This document shows, piece after piece, positions 1 through 5,344 of a DNA stretch of 6,412 bases; the stretch's first letter is position 1, and the number at the start of each line of letters is the position of its first letter. Made by a program: the position numbers and the translations under genes. The stretch comes from Modestobacter sp. (lineage in GTDB: Bacteria > Actinomycetota > Actinomycetes > Mycobacteriales > Geodermatophilaceae), in NCBI GenBank assembly GCA_025965775.1, contig JAOPWG010000495.1, forward strand, positions 1 to 6,412, in the 5' to 3' direction. The notes below the pieces were generated by a model that ran no database searches, was not told where the DNA came from, and saw only the letters and a list, made by a program, of their open reading frames with translations.

Positions 1-345
1 CCACTACTCCGCGGCTGCCTTCCCCGACCTTGCCGAGCTCATGGCCACCGGCCGCATCGACACCGTCCAGGTGCCCTACAACCCGCTGCAGCGCGAGGTC
101 GAGCACACGATCCTGCCGCTCGCCGACAGCCCAGCCCGGCCGAGCTCGCGCCGCTGCGTCCCTCCGGCGTCACCACCTGGGTGCAGGCGCTCATCACGTG
201 GGGCCTGAGCGACCCGCGCGTGCGCGTCTCGCTGGCCGCCACCGCCCATCCCGGCCGGCTCCCGGACAACGCCGCCGCAGGGTCGCCACCCTGGTTCGGG
301 CCGCAGGAGCGGGCATACGTGCTGCGCCTGGCCGGAGCGCACTGA
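1..345 (+). pseudogene. Aldo/keto reductase, C-terminal part, frameshifted and internally deleted
   Basis: Two pieces of one aldo/keto reductase C-terminus lie in different frames. From position 2 the frame reads HYSAAAFPDLAELMATGRID and then a VQVPYNPLQREVE stretch to about position 130, the usual part around barrel strand 6. From about 139 the frame is shifted and reads AELAPLRPSGVTTW, then LSDPRVRVSLAATAHPGRLPDN and PPWFGPQERAYV, ending at TGA 343-345. Related actinobacterial proteins, from memory, carry about 25 residues between these blocks (AELGLGVxVMRPxGxGAL and following, strand 7 of the TIM barrel with part of the NADPH site). Those are absent, and the frame changes at the same place, so a deletion that is not a multiple of three is the simplest reading. 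The 5' end lies outside the window, so the catalytic Asp-Tyr-Lys-His region cannot be seen. A product would very probably be inactive. Identification of the family is firm; the exact junction (about 128-139) is inferred. Confidence 0.8.
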
Positions 346-470
346 CCAACCGGACAGCCGGCCCCGGCCCACCGGAGCGGCGGCTCTGCGGGACTCGACG
401 TTCTCACGACCGGGCGCACGAGTTCCGTTGGCCCTGTCATGGTCAGGTGCCGCCGGACCCTGCCGCTGGG
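346..470. other. Convergent intergenic gap with no recognised feature
   Basis: This 125-base gap separates the rightward aldo/keto reductase remnant from the leftward small gene. A bidirectional terminator would be expected here, but only short, bulged inverted repeats can be found (for example GGACTCG near 390 against CGAGTTCC near 420). In sequence this GC-rich they are not convincing. No coding similarity was seen in any frame. Confidence 0.5.
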
Positions 471-830
471 TCACCGGCTGCGGCGGTTGACCCGCAGCAC
501 CACCCCGTCGGCGCCGGCGATGACGACCAGGTTGCCGCGGCGGAACCGGGTCCGCGACGGCGTGTTCGGGTCAGGGGAGGCATCGTCGGGCGCGTCGAGG
601 CAGCGCTGGATGTCGGCGTCGGTGACCTTCATGCCGGTCGCGGCCTCCGACGCGCCGCGGGTCATCCGCAGCCCTCCGGCCGGCCGGCGACTGCGGGCAC
701 GCAGCTGCGCCGCGGGGCGGGTGGAGGAGGGCGGCCACACGGAGGTGGGGATCGCTGTGTCCGTGGAGCTGTCGTCATGGTCGTCGCCGAACGACGGTGG
801 GGCGAGGAAGGTCAGTTCAGGTGCGGTCAT
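471..830 (-). CDS. Small hypothetical protein with DUF4258/BrnT-like C-terminal half
   Basis: This is a 119-residue protein of unknown function. The ATG at 830-828 was chosen because the next ones upstream would drag in the tRNA-like sequence and a low-complexity Arg/Pro stretch; a weak GGGA lies 7 bases before it. Residues 1-45 are acidic and Ser/Thr/Pro-rich, probably disordered. Residues 56-119 look like a compact alpha+beta domain: a helix-like MTRGASEAATGMKVTDADIQ, then CLDAPDDASPDPNTPSRTRF, a basic RRG turn, then strands LVVIAGADGVVLRV and a basic tail. The pattern 'T-x-A-D-I-x-x-C-L-x-x-P-x-x-x-x-P-x-x-x-x-x-R-x-x-x-R-G-x-L-V-V' recalls the short DUF4258 and BrnT-like proteins of actinomycetes, some of which are toxins. 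No partner antitoxin gene is seen beside it, so a toxin role is not claimed. The gene stands alone and points towards the aldo/keto reductase remnant. Confidence 0.6.
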   Translation of the reverse strand: MTAPELTFLAPPSFGDDHDDSSTDTAIPTSVWPPSSTRPAAQLRARSRRPAGGLRMTRGASEAATGMKVTDADIQRCLDAPDDASPDPNTPSRTRFRRGNLVVIAGADGVVLRVNRRSR

Positions 831-1028
831 GTGGTTGTCCCAATCTTCAGCGGGCGGGGGCAGCCGGCCTCTCCGCGGTGGGGGCGCGAGTGTCGGGCGT
901 CCGAGGAGCGACACGGACGGGCTCCGTCCGGCGATCGGAGAGCACTGCTCGAGCAGCCGTTTCCGCGTCGCGGCGCTGCCCGCTGCGCGTCGCCCAGCCC
1001 GGCCATCAGGTCGACGTCGCGCTCTCTG
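831..1028. other. Upstream region of the small gene, nothing recognised
   Basis: This is about 200 bases between the tRNA-like 3' end and the start of the small leftward gene. The leftward frame stays open here but encodes only an Arg/Pro/Ser-rich string without family resemblance. It presumably contains the promoter of the 471-830 gene. No clear -35/-10 pair could be picked out by eye. Confidence 0.4.
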
Positions 1029-1070
1029 TGGTGCCGTCGGGAGGAATCGAACCCCCCGCATCGCCCATGC
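1029..1070 (-). other. tRNA 3'-end remnant (class II, Leu-like), possible att scar
   Basis: On the minus strand a 4-bp variable-arm-like hairpin (GCAT 1070-1067, ATGC 1061-1058) is followed by one base, then a T arm. The T arm has stem GGGGG 1056-1052, loop TTCGATT 1051-1045 and stem CCTCC 1044-1040 with one G-U pair. It continues into acceptor strand CGACGGC 1039-1033, discriminator A 1032 and an encoded CCA at 1031-1029. The GGCACCA end, A73 and an arm in the variable position fit tRNA-Leu. Upstream, GCCGGCG at 1120-1114 could pair with 6 of 7 acceptor bases, giving an 88-base span typical of tRNA-Leu. But no D arm with a GG loop and no anticodon arm with U33 can be folded; instead a 5-bp hairpin with a 4-base GCTA loop sits at 1093-1080. 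So it is either a decayed tRNA or the 3'-end copy left by site-specific integration at a tRNA gene. Confidence 0.45.
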
Positions 1071-1124
1071 TCGACTGCCACGCCTAGCGGCGTCGTCTGT
1101 GTAGCGGTATGAACGCCGGCGCAT

Positions 1125-1428
1125 CCAGGGACGGCACCGGGTACAACGGCAGGCGCCGGTGATCTCTTCCCTTGTCGCGGAACAGTCCGGGTCGGTCTGC
1201 CCGTCGCAGAGGTGCTAGGACGAGGCAGAGCAGCACCACCGAGCCGCGGTGGCACAGTCCGGACCACTGCCGGACCGGATCACCCGCAGTTCGGCCACAT
1301 CCTCGACAACCTCGCCAAGCGTCCGGGGGCGGTGCTGCTCCGGGCGCCCACCGGCGCCGGCATCGGGTGCGGCCGCCGGAGCGGCCTGAACCGGCCGGCG
1401 GCCGCGTCGTTGTCGGAGCCGGGGCCGG
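1125..1428. other. Non-coding or fully decayed stretch
   Basis: Open frames exist on both strands because stops are rare at this GC content, but their translations are Arg/Pro/Ala-rich and match nothing recognised. Two small hairpins lie close together: CCACCG 1236-1241 with CGGTGG 1247-1252, and TCCGG 1258-1262 with CCGGA 1270-1274. Neither has a T-run, and such pairs arise easily by chance here. Confidence 0.4.
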
Positions 1429-1755
1429 TCACACGCCGGTCGCGCCGTCGATGCGCTCCCGGATGAGGTCGGCATGGCCGGCATGTCGGGCGTACCCGGC
1501 GATCATGTGGCTGTGGAGCAATCGCAGGACGCCCGGCGCGCACATCCTGCGGCGCACGCAGCAACGGCACCCGCAGCGTCGCGGACCCTGCCCGCCGGTC
1601 AGCCGGCCCCCTTCCGCTACCTCGCCGACGGTGGCCGCTGGTTCGACGACCCGCAGGCCGACGCCCATGATCAGGAGGGTCGCTTCCCATGCTCTGACCG
1701 CCGGGTCGGTGCGGCGGACTTGGCACATGGCCCAACGGATCCACCTGCATCGCAA
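1429..1755 (-). pseudogene. DinB/DUF664-family C-terminal remnant
   Basis: The last about 32 residues of this frame (1527-1429) read LRLLHSHMIAGYARHAGHAD followed by LIRERIDGATGV and TGA. That is the characteristic last helix of DinB-like DUF664 proteins, whose consensus is close to LRWxLxHMIEExARHxGHADLLRExIDG, including the His residues used for metal binding in the DinB fold. Upstream in the same frame, RVVEPAATVGEVA (about 1648-1610) weakly resembles the family's 'RVEPxxTVxxV' segment. The part between is Cys/Arg-rich and unlike the family. The usual about 160-170-residue four-helix bundle with its first His-bearing helix is not recognisable, so the gene is judged a truncated or frame-disrupted remnant. 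Members of this family act in thiol-dependent reactions or are uncharacterised; no role is claimed here. The C-terminal match is strong, the rest weak. Confidence 0.55.
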
Positions 1756-1791
1756 GTGACCGGCCTGACCGTCCCCGTTGATCGTCGCCGC

Positions 1792-2247
1792 TCACATCGC
1801 CGCGGCGGCTGCCTTGATCGCCTCGCGGATGCGGAAGTAGGACCCGCACCGGCAGACGTTCTCGATGGCGTCGATGTCGGCGTCGGTGGGATGCTTCGTC
1901 CGCTTCAGCAACGCGACGGCGGCCATGATCTGGCCCGGTTGGCAGTAGCCGCACTGGGCGACGTCCTGCTCCAGCCACGCCTCCTGGACCGGGTGCAGCC
2001 GGTCGCCGTCGGCCAGCCCCTCGATGGTGGTCACCTCCCGGCCGTCGGCCTCGGAGGTGGGGACGACGCACGGGTTGACCGCCTGCCCGTCCAGGTGGCT
2101 GGTGCACGCCTTGCAGACGTCGATGCCGCAGCCGTACTTGGGGCCCTTCACCCCCAGCTTGTCGCGCAGCGTCCAGAGCAGGGGCAGGTCGGCGGGGGCA
2201 TCGACGGTCACCGATTGCCCGTTGAGCGTGAAGCTGTAGGTCGGCAC
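1792..2247 (-). CDS. (2Fe-2S)-binding subunit of a molybdenum hydroxylase (IorA/CoxS type)
   Basis: This 151-residue protein is the small electron-transfer subunit of a xanthine dehydrogenase-family hydroxylase. Residues 1-75 form the plant-type ferredoxin domain with cluster ligands C40, C45, C48 and C60. Residues 76-151 form the four-helix domain carrying the second cluster with C99 and C102 (QCGYCQPGQIM) and C132 and C134 (VCRCGSYFRIREAI). The length and domain order are normal for the family. In the first cluster motif the usual C-G-A-C is C-K-A-C. The GTG start at 2247 is supported by GAGGAG at 2259-2254, which overlaps the TGA of the upstream large-subunit gene; the genes are 10 bases apart, so translational coupling is likely. 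There is no signal peptide, so it presumably crosses the membrane bound to the Tat-exported large subunit. Electrons would pass from the molybdenum centre through both clusters to an acceptor not encoded here. Confidence 0.95.
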   Translation of the reverse strand: MPTYSFTLNGQSVTVDAPADLPLLWTLRDKLGVKGPKYGCGIDVCKACTSHLDGQAVNPCVVPTSEADGREVTTIEGLADGDRLHPVQEAWLEQDVAQCGYCQPGQIMAAVALLKRTKHPTDADIDAIENVCRCGSYFRIREAIKAAAAAM

Positions 2248-2253
2248 GGGGAG

Positions 2254-2260
2254 CTCCTCA
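2254..2260 (-). promoter_or_regulatory. Ribosome binding site of the [2Fe-2S] gene, overlapping the upstream stop codon
   Basis: On the minus strand TGAGGAG combines the TGA stop of the large subunit (2260-2258) with a strong Shine-Dalgarno GAGGAG. Six bases then separate it from the GTG start at 2247. This fixes the start and suggests that ribosomes finishing the large subunit reinitiate on the small one. Confidence 0.8.
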
Positions 2261-4471
2261 GCGGGGGAAGGGGTCGAAGTCGACCGGGAAGGTGAGGGGG
2301 AAGCTGCGCGGCTTGCGCCCGGTGGCCCGCGCCCAGGCGTTGGCGATGGCGCCGACCGCGGCCGGGACGCCGAGCTCCCCGGCGCCGCCGGGCTCGCCGT
2401 TGGCCGGCATCACGAAGACCCGGACGTCGCGCGGGGATTCGGCCTGCCGGGTGTAGTGGAACTGTGAGTAGCTGCCCTCCAGCGGCAGTCCGTCCCGGAT
2501 GTGCAGGCCGGCCCGCAGCGTCGTCCCGATGGCGTCGGTCAGCCCACCGAGCAGCTGCGACTCCAGCCCCCGCGGGTTGACCGGCCGGCCGACGTCGGCG
2601 GCGATCGTCGCCTTCGTGACCCGGGGCCGGTCCGGGTTGGTCGCGTCGATCTCGACCAGGCAGGCCGTGCAGGACTGGTACTCGGCGTGGAAGGCGATTC
2701 CCTGGGCGTGCCCGGCCGGCATCGGGCGGCCCCACTGCCCCTCGGTGGCGACCTTGTCCAGGACCGCGCGGGAGCGGTCGTCCTCGAGGAACTCGCGGCG
2801 GAACCGGTACGGGTCCTTGCGTTGGGCTGCGGCGAGCTCGTCGACGACGATCTCCTCGGCGCCGCGGGTGTTGGCCGAGTACACCGACCGCCAGCTGCCG
2901 GTGTGCATCTGCAGCGGCACCTCGGTGAGCGTCTGGGTGGTGATCCCGAAGTCGTAGGGGCTCTTCACCGTGGTGAGGAAGACCGTCTGGGCGAACGACA
3001 GGTTGCCGCCCACCGGCAGGCTGGCCGACATCGCCGTGAGGATCTCGCCGAGGCCGTGCCGGAAGTCGGTCTCGACGCTGGCCACCCGGTGCTCGAAGGT
3101 GAGCACCTGCCCGGCGGCGTGGGTGGCCCGGATCCTGTGGTGGCTGGCGGCGCGGGCGCGGCCGTGGCGCATGTCGTCGATCCGTGACCACATCAGTTTG
3201 ACCGGTTTCCCGGCCTTCTTCGAGATACGGGCGGCCTCCAGCGCCGCGTCGAAGAACAGCCGCCGGCCGAACGATCCGCCGCCCTGGACGACGTGCACGG
3301 CGACCGCGCTGACCGGCAGCCCGAGGTCCTTCGCGATGGTCTCCTGGGCCACGATCGGCGACTTGAGCCCAGCCCAGATCTCGGCCTTCCCGTCGCGCAC
3401 GTCGGCGATGGCCGAGTTCGTCTCCATCGGGGCGTGGCTGACGAAGGCGAAGTCGAACTCGGCGTCGACGTGCTGGGTGAGCAGCCCCGGGGCGGCGAAG
3501 GGGAGCGCGGCCGCGTGCAGCTTCTCCCGGATCGAGTCGTCGTCCTCGCCGTCGACCGTGCCCGGGCCCCAGGTGACCTGCAGGGCATTCTTCGCGTCCA
3601 GCGCCTGACCGAAGGTCTCGGCGAGGACCGCCACCCCGGTCTCGACGACGGCGAGGTCCACGACCCCGGGCATCGCGCGGACCGCGGCCTCGTTGTCCAC
3701 CGACCGCACGGCGCCGCTGATCGTCGGCGGCCGCCGCACCATCGTCGGCAGCGCGCCGGGGGCGACGTCGAGGTCGAGGGTGTACGCCTGCCGGCCGGTG
3801 ACCATCGCCCGGGCGTCGCGGCGTGAGGTCGGCGTGCCGACCAGCCGCTGCTGGCTCGCTGGTTTGGGGGTCGCGGTGCCCACCTTCAGCGACGGGGACG
3901 CCGCGGCCGTGCTCAGCTCGCCGAAGCCCGCGGTGCGCCCGCCCGGGCCGATCACCACACCGCCGGAGACGGTCACCTGCCCGGCCGGCACGCCCCAGCG
4001 CGCCGCGGCGGCAGCCACCAGCCGGGCCCGCGCGACCGCAGCCGCCGTGCGCACCGGCGTGTAGACGCTGCGGATGGTGTTCGAGCCGCCGGTGAGCTGG
4101 TTGAACACCAGCTCCGGTCGGGCATCGGCGAGCGTCACGTCGACCCGGTCGAGCGGGACGTCGAGCTCGTCGGCGATGAGCATGGCGACCGCGGTGGTGA
4201 TGCCCTGCCCCACCTCCTCGCGCGGCAGCGCGAGTCCGACCCGGCCGTCCTCCCCGACGGCCACCGTGATCATGTTCGCGGTGGGGGCGGCGGCGAGGAT
4301 GAGGACGTCGCCGAGATCGAGGACGTCGGCCGGCGCCGGGGGCGTGGGCACGGCGGCGCGTGCGACGGGCGGCGGATCGACCAGGGCGGCGGCGACCGCC
4401 AGAGTCGGCGTGGCCAGCAGGTAGGTGAGGAAGTGCCGGCGGGAGTGCCCGGCAGATGGGGAGCTGCTCAC
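2258..4471 (-). CDS. Xanthine dehydrogenase-family molybdopterin-binding subunit (IorB type), Tat-exported
   Basis: This 737-residue protein is the catalytic subunit of a two-subunit molybdenum hydroxylase; the substrate is unknown (an N-heterocycle or aldehyde by family). The GTG at 4471 is chosen because GAAGGG lies 5 bases upstream and it places a twin-arginine signal exactly at the N-terminus: SRRHFL at 10-15, a hydrophobic stretch, then VARA-A with cleavage likely after 39. The N-terminal cofactor half is about 55-205 (EEVGQG 85-90, LTGGSNTIRS 126-135), the alpha/beta hammerhead about 215-302, and the main molybdopterin half 330-720. Key motifs are HAPME 346-350, VQGGGSFGRR 395-404, GSWRSV 525-530, VNP 631-633 and GGAGELGVPA 695-704. 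E699 is the expected base that deprotonates the Mo-bound hydroxyl. It heads the operon and is followed by the [2Fe-2S] gene, the reverse of the classical iorA-iorB order. No FAD subunit is present. Frame and motifs are intact throughout. Confidence 0.95.
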   Translation of the reverse strand: MSSSPSAGHSRRHFLTYLLATPTLAVAAALVDPPPVARAAVPTPPAPADVLDLGDVLILAAAPTANMITVAVGEDGRVGLALPREEVGQGITTAVAMLIADELDVPLDRVDVTLADARPELVFNQLTGGSNTIRSVYTPVRTAAAVARARLVAAAAARWGVPAGQVTVSGGVVIGPGGRTAGFGELSTAAASPSLKVGTATPKPASQQRLVGTPTSRRDARAMVTGRQAYTLDLDVAPGALPTMVRRPPTISGAVRSVDNEAAVRAMPGVVDLAVVETGVAVLAETFGQALDAKNALQVTWGPGTVDGEDDDSIREKLHAAALPFAAPGLLTQHVDAEFDFAFVSHAPMETNSAIADVRDGKAEIWAGLKSPIVAQETIAKDLGLPVSAVAVHVVQGGGSFGRRLFFDAALEAARISKKAGKPVKLMWSRIDDMRHGRARAASHHRIRATHAAGQVLTFEHRVASVETDFRHGLGEILTAMSASLPVGGNLSFAQTVFLTTVKSPYDFGITTQTLTEVPLQMHTGSWRSVYSANTRGAEEIVVDELAAAQRKDPYRFRREFLEDDRSRAVLDKVATEGQWGRPMPAGHAQGIAFHAEYQSCTACLVEIDATNPDRPRVTKATIAADVGRPVNPRGLESQLLGGLTDAIGTTLRAGLHIRDGLPLEGSYSQFHYTRQAESPRDVRVFVMPANGEPGGAGELGVPAAVGAIANAWARATGRKPRSFPLTFPVDFDPFPR

Positions 4472-4490
4472 GTGGACCCTTCGGGAGCAT
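4472..4490 (-). promoter_or_regulatory. Ribosome binding site deciding the large-subunit start
   Basis: GAAGGG at 4482-4477 followed by a 5-base spacer precedes the GTG at 4471. The reading frame stays open upstream to 4765, but that extension is Arg/Pro-rich and would bury the Tat signal about 98 residues inside the protein. An ATG at 4490-4488 is in a different frame and is not the start. Confidence 0.7.
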
Positions 4491-4520
4491 CGACCCGCCC
4501 CGGTGGCGAGTACCCATGGT

Positions 4521-4554
4521 GAACGACCGATCATGAGTTGGGTCACGGTCGTTC
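4521..4554. promoter_or_regulatory. Perfect 9-bp inverted repeat upstream of the hydroxylase operon, candidate operator
   Basis: GAACGACCG at 4521-4529 is repeated inverted as CGGTCGTTC at 4546-4554, with a 16-base spacer. The centres are 25 bases apart, between two and two and a half helical turns. The element ends 50 bases before the large-subunit start, where a promoter/operator is expected. It could bind a dimeric repressor or activator, but no regulator gene lies in the window. A hairpin in the leader RNA is the alternative. Promoter hexamers could not be assigned with confidence. Confidence 0.5.
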
Positions 4555-4909
4555 CACAGCTGCCCCACGGGAACGGTGCCGTCGTGGAGCACATGCCGCG
4601 GTCGGCGGGAGTGTCCGGGTGTCCGCCGACCGGTCCGTCGTCCCCACGGTGCGCTGGGTGGTGCTCGCCCCGCTGACCGGAGGCATGCCGCCGGGTGGTC
4701 GGCCGCCGCCGACGACGGGGGAGCGGTGGTGGGCGCCGGCCGGTAGGTCCGGGGAGGCCTGCCACAAGAACGGCGACGAACGTCAGTGTGCTGACGACCA
4801 GGTCGCCGTGGCCGATATGCAGCTGGGACCACCGCGGGCGGGGCCCGGTGGTCGGGCCGCCCGTGGTGGTCGGACGCGAGGTGCGATGCCCGAACGGCGC
4901 GCGTCCCGG
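4555..4909. other. Intergenic region upstream of the operon
   Basis: About 350 bases without a recognised gene. Besides the separately listed hairpin at 4827-4853, it has a small perfect stem-loop at 4781-4796 (CGTCAG, loop TGTG, CTGACG). A leftward frame at about 4830-4760 encodes a short hydrophobic string (STLTFVAVLVAGL) without a start codon or family match. The sequence GGTGGTCGG occurs twice near 4850 and 4870. Confidence 0.4.
4827..4853 (-). terminator. GC-rich hairpin, possible terminator after the hydrolase remnant
   Basis: GACCACCG at 4827-4834 pairs perfectly with CGGTGGTC at 4846-4853 across an 11-base G/C-only loop. It lies about 55 bases beyond the TGA of the leftward hydrolase remnant, where a terminator would be expected. 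There is no T-run, which actinobacterial terminators often lack, so the assignment rests on position and stem strength only. It could equally be a structural palindrome of no function. Confidence 0.35.
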
Positions 4910-5250
4910 TCACCGCCCGATGGCGTGCTCGCCCAGGAAGTCGGTGACGAGGCGGAGCCGGTCGTGCGGACACTCGGTGGGCAGTTCGCCTGCCGCTGGG
5001 GGGTCAGCAGGTCCTGCCCGCCTCCCCGGTCGCGTACGGGTGCCGGCGTTCGGTGAACATCGAACGCTGGAAACCATCACATCGACCCGGACGGCCGAGG
5101 CCACCTGCTCGGGCGCGCGAGCGCCATCTTCTGCACCACCGCCGACCCGAACGACCAGCCCAGCACCGCCCCTGGGACCGCCAGGGCATCGAGCAGGGCT
5201 GAGGCACGGGCCGGGGCTCGGCTGCCGGACCTGTCGCGGGCGTCACCTGC
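4910..5250 (-). pseudogene. Alpha/beta hydrolase, frameshifted and truncated
   Basis: On the minus strand one frame reads DRSGSRAPARASALLDALAV then PGAVLGWSFGSAVVQKMALA. This is the typical helix before the nucleophile elbow, the elbow G-W-S-F-G (serine codon 5154-5152) and the helix after it. At 5111/5110 the family pattern 'ALARPExVA' is restored only by moving to another frame (EQVASAVRVDVMV), consistent with loss of one base. The original frame stops shortly after. The second frame runs on to TGA at 4910-4912, ending LRLVTDFLGEHAIGR, which resembles the family's C-terminal 'LVxDFL' helix. Between them, the expected acid residue, cap region and catalytic histidine loop ('GxGHxP') are not visible, and the N-terminal oxyanion-hole 'HG' segment is also missing. 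Several deletions beside the frameshift are therefore likely. The original substrate cannot be inferred. The 5' limit is approximate. Confidence 0.7.
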
Positions 5251-5344
5251 CGGTGATGTCCTCCGCCGGGACCTGACGGGACGGGGCAGGGTCGTCGGAC
5301 GGCACCTGCAGCGCGGTGGTCGCCGCCCGGCGGGGGGTGCAGCC
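5251..5344. other. Gap between the DUF1116 gene and the hydrolase remnant
   Basis: This short gap follows the stop of the leftward DUF1116 gene. GCACC at 5302-5306 can pair with GGTGC at 5336-5340 around an inner CCGC/GCGG hairpin at 5323-5333, which could serve as a terminator. There is no T-run and the stems are short, so it is not called as a separate feature. Confidence 0.4.

Noticed and set aside
30..1112. A 360-codon plus-strand open frame across the left end
   Set aside because: It is out of frame with both aldo/keto reductase pieces, runs antisense to the small gene and through the tRNA-like sequence, and has no family resemblance.
1029..1120. A complete functional tRNA-Leu of 88 bases
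   Set aside because: The acceptor pairs in 6 of 7 positions, but no D arm and no anticodon stem-loop with a 7-base loop and U33 can be formed, so only a remnant is claimed.
1029..1120. The 3' end of tmRNA
   Set aside because: The acceptor strand CGACGGC does not match the conserved tmRNA end, and no tag-peptide frame or tmRNA 5' end lies upstream.
1280..2107. Minus-strand open frame overlapping the [2Fe-2S] gene and the DUF664 remnant
   Set aside because: It is a shadow of the [2Fe-2S] gene, rich in Arg, His and Gly, without recognisable motifs.
2501..3187. Plus-strand open frames opposite the large subunit (also 2970-3608, 3293-3826 and others)
   Set aside because: They are antisense shadows created by GC-rich codon bias; none has a family match.
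4472..4765. N-terminal extension of the large subunit to a GTG at 4765
   Set aside because: It would place the Tat signal about 98 residues inside the protein, is low-complexity, and the GTG at 4471 has a good ribosome binding site.
4760..4830. Leftward hydrophobic string STLTFVAVLVAGL as a membrane protein fragment
   Set aside because: It has no start codon, no family match and only one short segment; it may be decay of an unknown gene but cannot be supported.
2208..4973. A 921-codon open frame on the minus strand overlapping the large subunit
   Set aside because: It is extremely Arg/Pro/Gly-rich, matches no family and is the out-of-frame shadow of the molybdopterin-binding gene, whose motifs are all in the other frame.
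5302..5340. Branched hairpin after the DUF1116 stop codon as a terminator
   Set aside because: Its stems are only 4-5 bp, it has no T-run, and such pairs are frequent at this GC content.
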